This document shows, in pieces, positions 11,048-19,704 of a stretch of 64,000 bases of DNA. The position numbers and the translations under genes were made by a program. Where the stretch lies: positions 682,001-746,000 of the forward strand of contig NZ_RJVF01000008.1 of NCBI RefSeq assembly GCF_003752175.1, in the 5' to 3' direction. The notes under the pieces were generated by a model. It worked only from the letters and a program-made list of their open reading frames with translations, was not told the origin of the DNA and did no database searches. The stretch comes from Comamonas sp. BIGb0124 (GTDB taxonomy: Bacteria > Pseudomonadota > Gammaproteobacteria > Burkholderiales > Burkholderiaceae_C). Positions within the stretch are counted from its first letter, which is position 1; each line of letters opens with the position of its first letter.

Positions 11048-12076
11048 ATGAAAGTCATCTACAGCGATCATCACCAGGACCACGATCCACAGCAATTCAT
11101 CGTGCGCGGCCGCATGAAACGCAGCAACGAGCAGCCCGAGCGCGCTTTCCTGCTGGCCGGCGCGGCACGGGACAACGGCCACACGCTGGTGCAGACGCAG
11201 GACTTCGGCGCGGCACCGCGCGCCGCCATCCACACGCCGGAGTACCTGCGATTCCTTGCCACGGCCTGGGAACGATGGCAGGCGCTGGACGACGCCTCGG
11301 ACGAGGTCACGCCCAACGTGCATCCCTTCCCGGGCCAGCCCTGCACCTACCCCGACAGCCTGGTCGGACAGGCGGGCTACCACATGGGCGACATGGCCTG
11401 CTCGATCGGCCAGCACACCTGGAACGCGGCCGTGTGGTCGGCCCACGCCGCCACTCATGCAGCCGCGCTGGTCCTCGAAGGCGAGCGGGCCACCTACGCG
11501 CTGTGCCGCCCGCCCGGCCATCATGCCTACGCCGATCGCGCCAACGGATTCACCTATCTCAACAACGCCGCCATTGCCGCGCAGTATCTGCGCCGGCAGC
11601 ACCCCCGCGTCGCCATACTGGATGTCGACGTGCACCACGGCAACGGCACCCAGGGCATCTTCTGGCGCCGCAGCGACGTGCTGACACTGTCGCTGCACGG
11701 CGATCCGCATTTCTGCACGCCGTTCTTCACCGGCCACGCGCATGAACGCGGCGAAGGCGAGGGGCTGGGCTACAACCTCAACTATCCGCTGGCGCGCGGC
11801 ACCGGAACGGACGATTACCTGCACGCATTGGCCCGCGCCTGCCAGGCCATCCGCGACTTCCAGCCCGGCGCACTCGTCGTCGCGCTGGGGCTGGACGCAC
11901 ACGAGCGCGATCCCTACAAGGCCCTGGCCGTCAGCACCGAAGGTTTTGGCCGCATCACCGGCGAGATCGCCCGCCTGGGCCTGCCCACGGTGTTCGTCCA
12001 GGAGGGGGGCTACCTCTCGCCCGATCTGCCGCTCAACCTGGCCAGCGCATTGCGCGGCTTCGAGGCCGTGGCCTGA
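11048..12076 (+). CDS. Histone-deacetylase-fold amidohydrolase (acetylpolyamine amidohydrolase-like), copy 2
   Basis: Second HDAC/APAH-family hydrolase of the cluster (342 aa). The start at 11048 gives 'MKVIYSDHH', the usual APAH N-terminus; an upstream TTG would add ten residues. Motifs are 'GYHMGDMACSIG', 'CRPPGHHAYADRANGF', 'ILDVDVHHGNGTQ' (zinc Asp/His), 'LGLDAHERDP' (third zinc Asp) and 'QEGGYLSPDL'. It is clearly divergent from copy 1 at 7352, so the two are unlikely to be a recent duplication and may act on different acyl groups or chain lengths (inference). It is followed 28 bp later by the kinase gene. Confidence 0.9.
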   Translation: MKVIYSDHHQDHDPQQFIVRGRMKRSNEQPERAFLLAGAARDNGHTLVQTQDFGAAPRAAIHTPEYLRFLATAWERWQALDDASDEVTPNVHPFPGQPCTYPDSLVGQAGYHMGDMACSIGQHTWNAAVWSAHAATHAAALVLEGERATYALCRPPGHHAYADRANGFTYLNNAAIAAQYLRRQHPRVAILDVDVHHGNGTQGIFWRRSDVLTLSLHGDPHFCTPFFTGHAHERGEGEGLGYNLNYPLARGTGTDDYLHALARACQAIRDFQPGALVVALGLDAHERDPYKALAVSTEGFGRITGEIARLGLPTVFVQEGGYLSPDLPLNLASALRGFEAVA

Positions 12077-12104
12077 CCGTCTTCGTCCCCCATCCTTGCC
12101 GATC

Positions 12105-13271
12105 ATGAGTGCAACCCGCATGCCCCTCGCCGCCCCCGCGTTCTCTCCCGTCGCCACGCCTCTGTCGGCTATCCCGTCACTGCCGTCCTTCGACAGCCTG
12201 CCCGAAGCGGCCGTGCTCAGCGCGCCACCGGCTCCGGTGAGCACGTCGCAGGCCCTCGCGCTGCTGCAACGCCATTACGGCATCCAGGCCGATCTGCAGG
12301 CGCTGTCCGGCGAGCGAGATGCCAACTTCCTCGTCGGCCCGCATGTTCTGCCCGACGGCCAGGGGCACACGCCCCGCCGACTCATGCTCAAGATCTCGCA
12401 CCCCGTCGAAACGACGGAGGTCGCCGATTTCCAGACCCAGGCACTGCTGCATCTGGCACGCCATCATCCGGCCCAGCCCGTACAGCGCTTGCTGCCCACG
12501 CGCGACGGGGCCTTCAGCGCCGTCACCTCTGCGCTGGGCGAGAGGCCGCGCGTGGTGCGGCTCTTCAGCTATCTCGAAGGGTTGCCCATGCCCCAGGCCC
12601 CGCATTCGCCGGGCCAGCAGGTCAACGTCGCACAGACACTCGCACGGCTGGACAAGGCCCTTGCCGGCCTGCCGCCCCAGCCGGCGGGCCAGCGGCGTCT
12701 GCCATGGGACATCCAGCATGCAGACAGCGTGCGCAGCCTGGTGGCGCTCATCGCCGCGCCCGAACGCCGCGCCTGCGTGGCCCGTGCGCTCGATCGCTTC
12801 GCAAGCCATGTCCAGCCCCGGCTGAAGACGCTGCGGCGCCAGGCCATCCACAACGACTTCAACATCTACAACCTGCTGGTCGATCCGTTGCAACCCGACC
12901 GCGTCTGCGGCATCCTCGACTTCGGCGACATGGTCGAAGGTCCGCTCATCGACGATGTCGCCGTGGCCGCCTCGTACCAACTCGACGAAACCGGCGACGC
13001 GCTGCAAGCCATCGCAGAATTCGCCCGGGCCTACCATGCCATCCATCCCCTGACGCCGGACGAACTGGCCTTGCTGCCCGGCCTGATCCGCGCCCGCCTG
13101 GCCATGGTGGTCTGCATCGGCGGCTGGCGTGCCGCACGGGACCCGGGCAATGCGGACTACATCCTGCGCAACAACCGCCTGTCTTGGGCGCGCCTGACGG
13201 CCTGCGACCGCATCGACGACGAGCAGGCCTCCCTTGCGCTGCGATCGGCCTGCGGGCTCGCACCGGTCTGA
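12105..13271 (+). CDS. APH-fold small-molecule kinase (hydroxylysine-kinase/AGPHD1-like)
   Basis: Phosphotransferase (388 aa) of the aminoglycoside-phosphotransferase fold. The Brenner-type catalytic loop is 'HNDFNIYN' (His249, Asp251) and the metal-binding motif is 'GILDFGDMVEGPLIDDVA'. The N-terminal part has 'LSGERDANFLV', where the glycine-rich ATP loop lies. 'DFGDM' and the position next to an AGXT2L-type PLP enzyme resemble eukaryotic hydroxylysine kinase and its bacterial relatives, not antibiotic-resistance enzymes. The first 40 residues are Ala/Pro-rich and may be disordered. The predicted role is to phosphorylate a hydroxyl so that the next enzyme can eliminate phosphate (inference from family pairing). 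Confidence 0.85.
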   Translation: MSATRMPLAAPAFSPVATPLSAIPSLPSFDSLPEAAVLSAPPAPVSTSQALALLQRHYGIQADLQALSGERDANFLVGPHVLPDGQGHTPRRLMLKISHPVETTEVADFQTQALLHLARHHPAQPVQRLLPTRDGAFSAVTSALGERPRVVRLFSYLEGLPMPQAPHSPGQQVNVAQTLARLDKALAGLPPQPAGQRRLPWDIQHADSVRSLVALIAAPERRACVARALDRFASHVQPRLKTLRRQAIHNDFNIYNLLVDPLQPDRVCGILDFGDMVEGPLIDDVAVAASYQLDETGDALQAIAEFARAYHAIHPLTPDELALLPGLIRARLAMVVCIGGWRAARDPGNADYILRNNRLSWARLTACDRIDDEQASLALRSACGLAPV

Positions 13272-13337
13272 CCGACGCGCCCGAGCCGGGGCCCGCCGCC
13301 ATCGTCCATCCGAATCCATCCGATCCAACGCCTGCCC

Positions 13338-14693
13338 ATGTCCCCATCGACAACTCCTTGCCCGTCGCCCGCCTCTTCAACCCCCACCGCAACACAGGCG
13401 CGTCCACCGGATGCCGTATCCGATGCCGAACTGATGGCACGCCGCAACCGCCTGCTGGGTCCGGCCTATCGACTGTTCTACGAACAGCCGCTTCAGTTGG
13501 TTCGCGGCGAAGGCGTGTGGCTGCATGGCGCGGACGGGCGACGTTATCTCGATGCCTACAACAACGTCGCCTGCGTGGGGCACTGCCACCCGCATGTGGT
13601 CGAGGCCATTGCCAGGCAGGCCTCCACGCTCAACACGCATACCCGTTACCTGCACACGCTGGTGCTGGACTATGCCGAGCGGCTGCTCGCGACCCTTCCC
13701 GGCAGCCTGAGCCACGCGATGTTCACCTGCAGCGGCAGCGAGGCCAACGATCTGGCGCTGCGCATCGCGCGCACCCACACCCGCGCACAGGGCGTCATCA
13801 TCACGGCCAATGCCTATCACGGCGTCACCGCCGCGCTGGCCGAGGCGTCTCCTTCGCTCGGCGCCTACATCAAGCTCGGCGCAGCCGTGCGCACCGTGCC
13901 GGCGCCCCAGAGCTACGGCGTGCCGCCCGACCAGGTCGGCGCAGCCTTCGCTCAGGGCGTGCGCGCCGCCATCGCCGATCTCGAATCCCATGGACTGGGC
14001 ACGGCCGCGCTGCTGGTCGATACCGTGTTCTCCAGCGATGGCATCTATACCGATCCCCCCGGTTTTATGGACGAAGCCGTGCAAGCGGTTCACCGGGCCG
14101 GCGGTCTCTACATCGCCGACGAGGTCCAGCCCGGTTTCGGCCGCACCGGCGAGCACTTCTGGGGCTTCATGCGCCACGCTGCCATGCCCGATCTCGTGAC
14201 CCTGGGCAAACCCATGGGCAACGGACAGCCGGTGGCCGGCCTGGCCGTACGGCCGGACGTGGTCGCCACCTTCGCGCGCGAATGCCGCTACTTCAACACC
14301 TTCGGCGGCAACCCCGTCTCGATGGCCGCCGCAAGCGCCGTGCTCGACGTGCTGGCGCACGAGGACCTGCAGACCCGGGCCCGCGAGGTCGGCCGGCACC
14401 TGCGGCGGCAGCTACGCGAGGTGGCGAAGCGGCACCCGGCGCTGGGCGACATCCGGGGCGCAGGCCAGTTCACCGGCGTCGAACTGGTGTCCGATCCCGC
14501 CGAAAGGCAGCCCGCCGGCGCGCTGGCGCAACGCCTGGTCAATCGCCTGCGCGAACACGAAGGCGTGCTGCTCGGTGCGACCGGACCGCAAGCCAACATC
14601 CTCAAGATCCGTCCCCCCCTGGTCTTCACGCCGGCACATGCCGATCTGTTGGCCACATCCATCGACCACGCGCTGTCGGCCATCGGGGCCTGA
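13338..14693 (+). CDS. Class III PLP enzyme, AGXT2L/phospho-lyase-like
   Basis: PLP enzyme (451 aa) of the class III aminotransferase fold. It has 'GRRYLDAYNNVACVGHCHP', 'FTCSGSEANDLALRIAR', 'ADEVQPGFGRTGEHFWGF' and Schiff-base Lys291 in 'TLGKPMGNGQPVAGLA'. The 'GKPMGNG.PV' stretch is characteristic of AGXT2L enzymes (ethanolamine-phosphate and 5-phosphohydroxylysine phospho-lyases) rather than ordinary transaminases. The preceding gene is an APH-type kinase, the known functional partner, sometimes fused to it in bacteria. The most likely activity is elimination of phosphate and ammonia from a phosphorylated hydroxy-amine; plain transamination is the alternative. This is the last + strand gene of the 14.7-kb run. 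Confidence 0.85.
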   Translation: MSPSTTPCPSPASSTPTATQARPPDAVSDAELMARRNRLLGPAYRLFYEQPLQLVRGEGVWLHGADGRRYLDAYNNVACVGHCHPHVVEAIARQASTLNTHTRYLHTLVLDYAERLLATLPGSLSHAMFTCSGSEANDLALRIARTHTRAQGVIITANAYHGVTAALAEASPSLGAYIKLGAAVRTVPAPQSYGVPPDQVGAAFAQGVRAAIADLESHGLGTAALLVDTVFSSDGIYTDPPGFMDEAVQAVHRAGGLYIADEVQPGFGRTGEHFWGFMRHAAMPDLVTLGKPMGNGQPVAGLAVRPDVVATFARECRYFNTFGGNPVSMAAASAVLDVLAHEDLQTRAREVGRHLRRQLREVAKRHPALGDIRGAGQFTGVELVSDPAERQPAGALAQRLVNRLREHEGVLLGATGPQANILKIRPPLVFTPAHADLLATSIDHALSAIGA

Positions 14694-14788
14694 GACCGCC
14701 CGGCGGATGCTTCGGCCCATGCGACCGTGCCGCGCTGCGCCTGGTCACGGCCGGCGGTCGAAGCGGCAAAAATGGCAAACGCGGCGAC

Positions 14789-16144
14789 TCAGGCCGTGCG
14801 GCGCGGCTGCACACCGCACCAGGTGACGATGAACTGGATCAGCGTCGCCGTCACCCGCTTCATGCTGTCGAGCGATACGGCCTCGTCGATGCCGTGGATG
14901 TGCCGGGCCAACGGCCCGTAGTTGGTCACCGGCAGCGAAGTCGAGAGCTGGAAATGCCGCCCGTCGGTCGTCGCCGTGCAGGCCAGCCGGCTCGGTGCGA
15001 CCCCTGTCGCCTGCTCGTGGCAAGTGGCCAGCAAGGCCATGGCCGGGTGCTCGAGGTCGTACACGCAACCCGGCGAATGGTGTCCGCGCGCATCGATCTC
15101 CACCACCAGGTCGGGGTTGAGGGCGGCCACCTTGTCCCGGATGCGCGCGCTGATCTCGGCCAGCGCGTCGTCGGCGCTCACGTCGGGGAAAAAGCCGCAG
15201 CGCAGGCCCATCGTGCAGGTGCACGGCACGGAAGAGTTCCATTCGCCGCCCTGTATCGTGCCCAGGTTGAAGTTGATGGGATGCGCCACGTCCATGAACG
15301 CCGGATGGCGGTTCTCCGGCGCATTCCATTCGGCCTCCAGCAGCTTGAGATCGGCCATGACCGCGATGCCGGCTTCGATCGGGTTGAGGCCGCTGTGCAT
15401 GTAGGCCACGTGAGCCGGACGGCCGGTCAGCGTCACGCTCAGCCAGCACACGCCCACCTGGGCCGACATCAGCGTCTCGCCGAACGGCTCCGGGATGATG
15501 ACCGCATCGAAATCCGTCAGCCTGGCCTTGCCGAGCGCGTTCTGCAGCGCATGCAAGGTGGCCAGGGTGCCGTTGCCCGTGTTCTCCTCGTCGAGCACGG
15601 CATTGAAACCCACGATGCCGGCGGGCTCCAGTCCCCAGTCCCGCAGGGCCTTGAACGCCGCGAGGGTGCAGACCAGTCCGCCCTTCATGTCGCCGGCGCC
15701 ACGGCCGTGCAGCCAGCCGTCGTCGACATAGGGCTCGAACGGCGCACGGCTCCACAGCCCCAGCGGACCGGTCGGCACGACGTCGAGATGGCCATTGAAC
15801 AGCACGGAACGGCTACCCGGATCGCGTCGCACCGGCACATGCCGGGCCAGCAGGTTGTAGCGGCCGCCATCGGGGTCGCACGGACACGAGAACATCGGAT
15901 CGTCCTCGATCAGGCGGCTGTCGAGCACGATCCGCTCGGTCTCGAGCCCCAGCTCGGCCAGCAGGCGCTCCATCGCCTCTGCGGCCGGCTGCTCGGCCCC
16001 CGAGGGACTGGCCGCGGCAACCAGCGCGGACAGCGCCTCGACCATGTACGGCTCCAGTCGCGCCACATGCGCGTGGATGTCCGCCATGCTGGGGAGGGTT
16101 ACGGGCGGGCGGGTCTCGCCGGCGGGGAAGGAAACAGGCTGCAT
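14789..16144 (-). CDS. M20-family amidohydrolase (ArgE/DapE/ACY1-like deacylase)
   Basis: Zinc-dependent deacylase/peptidase (451 aa) that cleaves an acyl group from an N-acyl amino acid or related amide. Metal-binding motifs are 'LFNGHLDVVPTGP' (His and catalytic Asp) and 'GRGAGDMKGGLVC' (bridging Asp), followed by 'VLDEENTGNGT' (catalytic and ligand Glu). The dimerisation/lid domain is in the middle. The C-terminal zinc His would be in the last ~40 residues, 'ARHIHGIDEAV'. It faces the preceding cluster convergently (stops 95 bp apart) and has its own promoter space, shared divergently with the acyl-CoA dehydrogenase. Its chemistry fits the amide-hydrolysis theme of the neighbouring operon. 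Confidence 0.88.
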   Translation of the reverse strand: MQPVSFPAGETRPPVTLPSMADIHAHVARLEPYMVEALSALVAAASPSGAEQPAAEAMERLLAELGLETERIVLDSRLIEDDPMFSCPCDPDGGRYNLLARHVPVRRDPGSRSVLFNGHLDVVPTGPLGLWSRAPFEPYVDDGWLHGRGAGDMKGGLVCTLAAFKALRDWGLEPAGIVGFNAVLDEENTGNGTLATLHALQNALGKARLTDFDAVIIPEPFGETLMSAQVGVCWLSVTLTGRPAHVAYMHSGLNPIEAGIAVMADLKLLEAEWNAPENRHPAFMDVAHPINFNLGTIQGGEWNSSVPCTCTMGLRCGFFPDVSADDALAEISARIRDKVAALNPDLVVEIDARGHHSPGCVYDLEHPAMALLATCHEQATGVAPSRLACTATTDGRHFQLSTSLPVTNYGPLARHIHGIDEAVSLDSMKRVTATLIQFIVTWCGVQPRRTA

Positions 16145-16404
16145 CGGGTTGAACTCTGAAAAAACAGACCGGGACGCTTGCGCACGGTTGCCACGCGTCC
16201 CTCATGCGTCACCCATCGGCTGACGCAATATCCGTACCCTGCCCGGCGGCCCCACGCACGGGCGGGTGTGCACAAAGCCGAAGCGCGATGCACATCGGAT
16301 GTGCGTTTTTGCCGATTGCCGGGTGTCGTCTGCATGCCTAGCATGGTCCTATCGACTGGCGCTGGATTGGACTGGCGCTGCCCAGGCCCACCCAGACACC
16401 CTCC

Positions 16405-17565
16405 ATGCATTTCGATCTCTCGGAAGACCAGGCCGCCTTTGCCGCCGCCGCCCGTTCCTTTGCCCGCCAGGCGCTGGCGCCGCATGCGGCCCAGTGGGAC
16501 GCCGAATCCATCTTTCCACGCGAGGCACTGGCCCAGGCCGGCGAACTCGGTTTCTGCGGCCTCTATGCGCCGCAGGACATCGGCGGCCTGGCCCTGCCCC
16601 GGCTCGACGCCACCATGGTGTTCGAGGAACTGGCTGCCGTCGACCCGTCCACCACCGCCTACCTCACCATCCACAACATGGCCACGTGGATGCTCGGCAC
16701 CTGGGGCACCGAGACGGTGAAAGCCGAGTGGGGACCGGCGCTGACAGCCGGTCAACGCCTCGCCTCGTACTGCCTCACCGAGCCCAACGCGGGTTCCGAT
16801 GCGGCCTCGCTGCAGACCCGGGCCGTGCGGGACGGCGACGACTACGTGATCACCGGCACCAAAGCCTTCATCTCGGGCGCAGGCGCCACCGACCTGCTGG
16901 TGCTCATGGCACGTACCGGCGAAAGCGGCCCGGGCGGCATCACGGCCTTTGCCATTCCCGCACAGGCCCCGGGCATCGGCTACGGCAAGAAAGAACAGAA
17001 GATGGGCTGGAACAGCCAGCCCACGCGCATCGTCAACCTCGACGGCGTGCGGGTGCCCGCCAGCCATCGGCTGGGACAGGAGGGCGAAGGCTTCCGCATC
17101 GCCATGAAGGGGCTCGACGGAGGCCGCATCAACATCGCCACCTGCTCGGTCGGCGCCGCACAGGGGGCCTTCGACGCCGCCCGGGCCCATCTGCACGACC
17201 GCCGCCAGTTCGGCCGCCCGCTGGCCGATTTCCAGGCCCTGCAGTTCAAGCTCGCCGACATGGCCACCGAGCTCGTGGCGGCGCGCCAGATGGTGCGGCT
17301 GGCAGCCAGCCGGCTCGACGCCGGCGACCCGGAAGCATCCACCTACTGCGCCATGGCCAAACGCTACGCCACCGATGCGGGTTTCGGCGTGGTCAACGAT
17401 GCATTGCAGTTGCACGGCGGCTATGGATACATCCGCGAATATCCGCTCGAACGGCTGCTGCGCGATGCCCGCGTGCACCAGATCCTCGAAGGCACCAACG
17501 AAATCATGCGCGTGATCATCGCGCGCCGATTGCTCGACACGCGCCGGCCCTCCGATATCCGCTGA
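16405..17565 (+). CDS. Acyl-CoA dehydrogenase, isobutyryl-CoA dehydrogenase (ACAD8) type
   Basis: FAD flavoenzyme (386 aa) that introduces an alpha-beta double bond in a short branched acyl-CoA. The catalytic base is Glu362 in 'LEGTNEIMRV'. Flavin/substrate motifs are 'YCLTEPNAGSDAASLQT', 'ITGTKAFISGAG' and 'LQLHGGYGYIREY'. The segments 'KMGWNSQPTRIV' and 'GGRINIATCSVGAA' closely recall isobutyryl-CoA dehydrogenases, and the next gene is 3-hydroxyisobutyrate dehydrogenase, so valine breakdown is the likely pathway. ATG 16405 gives the normal N-terminus. Other short-chain acyl-CoA substrates cannot be excluded. Confidence 0.9.
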   Translation: MHFDLSEDQAAFAAAARSFARQALAPHAAQWDAESIFPREALAQAGELGFCGLYAPQDIGGLALPRLDATMVFEELAAVDPSTTAYLTIHNMATWMLGTWGTETVKAEWGPALTAGQRLASYCLTEPNAGSDAASLQTRAVRDGDDYVITGTKAFISGAGATDLLVLMARTGESGPGGITAFAIPAQAPGIGYGKKEQKMGWNSQPTRIVNLDGVRVPASHRLGQEGEGFRIAMKGLDGGRINIATCSVGAAQGAFDAARAHLHDRRQFGRPLADFQALQFKLADMATELVAARQMVRLAASRLDAGDPEASTYCAMAKRYATDAGFGVVNDALQLHGGYGYIREYPLERLLRDARVHQILEGTNEIMRVIIARRLLDTRRPSDIR

Positions 17566-17605
17566 GCGACACGCACAGCTTTTCATACAACAGGAGACTC
17601 TCACC

Positions 17606-18520
17606 ATGAACATCGCATTTCTGGGCCTCGGCAACATGGGTGGCCCCATGGCCCTCAATCTCCACCGCGCCGGGCACACCGTACGGGCCTTCGATCTCTC
17701 GCCCGCCGCCCTGCAGGCCTACGGCGCACAAGGCCTCGCCGTCGCCGCCTCGGCCCAGGAAGCCGCAGCCGATGCCGAAGCGGTGATCAGCATGCTGCCG
17801 GCCAGCCGGCACGTCGAGTCGCTCTACCTGGGCGACGGCCAGCAACCCGGCCTGTTCGCCGGCCTGGCGCGCGGCACCCTGGTCATCGACTGCAGCACCA
17901 TTGCCTCGGCCAGTGCCCGGCAGGTGGCGGCAGCCGCACAGGCGCTCGGCATCCCCTTCATCGACGCCCCCGTTTCCGGCGGCACCACGGGTGCAGCCGC
18001 CGGAACGCTGACCTTCATGATCGGCGGCGAGACCGGCGACGTCGAGCGCGCCCGGCCCCTGCTCCAAGTCATGGGGGCCAACCTGTTCCACGCCGGTCCG
18101 GCAGGCGCAGGCCAGACCGCCAAGATCTGCAACAACATGCTGCTGGGCGTGCTCATGATCGGCACCTGCGAAGCCCTCGCGCTGGGAGAAGCGAACGGTC
18201 TCGATCCCGCGGTGCTGTCCGAAATCATGCGGCGCAGTTCCGGCGGCAACTGGGCACTCGAAAAGTACAACCCCGTGCCGGGCGTGCAGCCCCACACCCC
18301 GGCCTCGCACGACTATGCCGGCGGCTTTGCCTGCGACCTCATGCTCAAGGACCTCGGCCTGGCGCAGGACAATGCCAGCCAGCTTCGGGCCGCGACCCCG
18401 CTGGGCGGCCTCGCTCGCAGCCTCTATGCCGCCCACAGCCTGGCTGGCAACGGCACCCTCGACTTCTCCAGCATCCTGCGGTCCCTGCAGGCCGCACAGC
18501 AGAAATCGCTATCAAAATAG
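17606..18520 (+). CDS. mmsB: 3-hydroxyisobutyrate dehydrogenase
   Basis: NAD-dependent beta-hydroxyacid dehydrogenase (304 aa) converting 3-hydroxyisobutyrate to methylmalonate semialdehyde in valine catabolism. The N-terminal Rossmann motif is 'FLGLGNMGGPMALNL', the substrate loop 'FIDAPVSGGTTGAAAGTL', and the catalytic Lys173 lies in 'GAGQTAKICNNMLLG'. C-terminal 'KDLGLAQDNA' is the family's last motif. It lies 40 bp after the acyl-CoA dehydrogenase with an AGGAG ribosome site. The other valine steps (enoyl-CoA hydratase, HIBYL-CoA hydrolase, mmsA) are not in the window. The stop codon is embedded in a small CTAT-caaa-ATAG hairpin in an AT-rich patch. Confidence 0.93.
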   Translation: MNIAFLGLGNMGGPMALNLHRAGHTVRAFDLSPAALQAYGAQGLAVAASAQEAAADAEAVISMLPASRHVESLYLGDGQQPGLFAGLARGTLVIDCSTIASASARQVAAAAQALGIPFIDAPVSGGTTGAAAGTLTFMIGGETGDVERARPLLQVMGANLFHAGPAGAGQTAKICNNMLLGVLMIGTCEALALGEANGLDPAVLSEIMRRSSGGNWALEKYNPVPGVQPHTPASHDYAGGFACDLMLKDLGLAQDNASQLRAATPLGGLARSLYAAHSLAGNGTLDFSSILRSLQAAQQKSLSK

Positions 18521-18643
18521 AAAAACGATTTTCGAAAACACGATGGAATATCGGAAAATTTTCTCAAGATTAGAATGAAGGTTTAATGAACCGGCTCCAG
18601 CCCGACTCCGCGGGCTCACGAGCCGACCTCACCGGCCTTCTTC

Positions 18644-19330
18644 ATGCCCGACGCTCCTTCCCGCCCTCGCCATGCCTTCCGGCTCGTCCTTTTCTTTGCG
18701 CTGGCCTACTGCGCCAGCTACGCAGCCGCGCCCTGGCTGCCGCCCACCGCAGGCTGGGAAAACGGTCCGGTAGAAAACCTGCAGGCGGGCCTGCTGTTTG
18801 CCGGCGGCCTGCTCGCACTGCATTGGCGCCGCACGGCGGCACAGGCCGGAGGCGATGCAGGCCGCAGCCATGCCGTCTTCTGGCTGATGGTCGCACCGAT
18901 CTGGTTTGTGCTGTGCGCACGTGAACTCAGTTGGGGCACCGTTTTCATGACCCCGCTCGCGGTCGTTCCCGAACTCGGCCCGATGTTCTCGTCCAGCCAG
19001 CAGTTGCCCTACAAGCCGCTGGTCGCTCCCGTCATCGCGCTCATACTGGTCTGGCAACTGGTGCTGTTCGTGCGCACCCGGCAAGACCGGACCTTGCAGC
19101 GGATCTGGCGCGGTGGCGGCTTTCCGCTCGTCGAGATCGGACTGTGCGTGGTGGGCATGCTGCTCTCGGCCGAAGCCGAAGGCCACGGCTTCATCGGCTT
19201 TTCCGAACTCAGCCACGCCGCACAGCAGACGCTCGAAGAGTTGGCCGAGCTCTGGGCCTACATCGCCCTCCTGCTCGCCCAGTGGCGGGTGGCCCGTACG
19301 CTGGGCCCTCGCCAGGGCGCCCTGAACTGA
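18644..19330 (+). CDS. Hypothetical integral membrane protein
   Basis: A 228-residue protein of about six hydrophobic segments: near residues 10-30, 45-65, 75-95, 115-140, 160-180 and 200-220. They are separated by short polar loops such as 'WLPPTAGWENGPVENLQAG'. I do not recognise a named family. Conserved-looking features are 'CARELSWG' after TM3 and 'EAEGHGFIGFSEL' before the last helix, where acidic and histidine residues near the membrane could bind a ligand or metal (inference). It is preceded by an AT-rich intergenic stretch (18520-18590) and followed by a 374-bp gap, so it is probably monocistronic. Confidence 0.7.
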   Translation: MPDAPSRPRHAFRLVLFFALAYCASYAAAPWLPPTAGWENGPVENLQAGLLFAGGLLALHWRRTAAQAGGDAGRSHAVFWLMVAPIWFVLCARELSWGTVFMTPLAVVPELGPMFSSSQQLPYKPLVAPVIALILVWQLVLFVRTRQDRTLQRIWRGGGFPLVEIGLCVVGMLLSAEAEGHGFIGFSELSHAAQQTLEELAELWAYIALLLAQWRVARTLGPRQGALN

Positions 19331-19348
19331 CCCTCGCGCCTCGGCGCC

Positions 19349-19372
19349 GCACCCGCACCCGCACCCGCACCC
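19349..19372 (+). repeat. Short tandem repeat, (GCACCC)x4
   Basis: Four exact copies of the hexamer GCACCC lie 19 bp after the stop codon of the membrane protein gene. Such a tract is prone to slippage but is outside any coding frame I accept. Confidence 0.9.
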
Positions 19373-19435
19373 ATCGTCCCACGCCGCGCAATTGCGGCGG
19401 TGTCCTACCGACCGAGGGCGCACACTGGCATGTCT

Positions 19436-19460
19436 CTTGCCTGCATCGACTGCAGGCAAG
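19436..19460 (+). repeat. Perfect inverted repeat / hairpin
   Basis: Ten-base arms CTTGCCTGCA and TGCAGGCAAG are separated by a 5-nt loop TCGAC. There is no T-run after it, so it does not look like an intrinsic terminator. It could be an RNA structure in the leader of the downstream gene or a protein-binding palindrome. Confidence 0.75.
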
Positions 19461-19704
19461 ACAAGGCTGTTCGACTCGCGTGCACGGTCGCGCAAATCGT
19501 GCTACGGTTTGCACCGAGTCAGGACACTCATCGGGTCATGCTCCCCCGCGCGAGGCGCGCAGTTCCATCCGCAGGCAGCCCATGCGGACAAGCGCCACAG
19601 GATGCCAGCACAGCACACGGCACAACACCAGGCCGCGTGTGCGCCCATGCCATCCGCTAGCCATCGGTCGCTTTCTTCCGTCATGCTCGTTGCGGAGGTG
19701 TCGT

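Larger units (their letters stand above)
19331..19704 (+). other. 374-bp gap without a credible gene
   Basis: No convincing gene in either strand. It holds a fourfold GCACCC hexamer repeat just after the upstream stop and a perfect 10-bp inverted repeat (19436-19460). Short frames crossing it have no ribosome site or recognisable protein. It probably contains the promoter of the protease gene. Confidence 0.6.

Noticed and set aside
12105-13271. Reading the APH-fold kinase as an antibiotic-resistance gene
   Set aside because: Its DFGDM motif and adjacency to an AGXT2L-type enzyme in a catabolic operon fit a metabolic kinase better.
12704-16159. An 1151-codon plus-strand frame spanning kinase, PLP enzyme and the M20 gene
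   Set aside because: Crosses three well-supported genes in other frames or strands; low-complexity Arg/Ala/Pro/Gly composition.
19400-19660. An 86-codon plus-strand frame in the gap before the protease
   Set aside because: No ribosome site, Arg/Pro-rich shadow-like composition, and it contains the hairpin instead.
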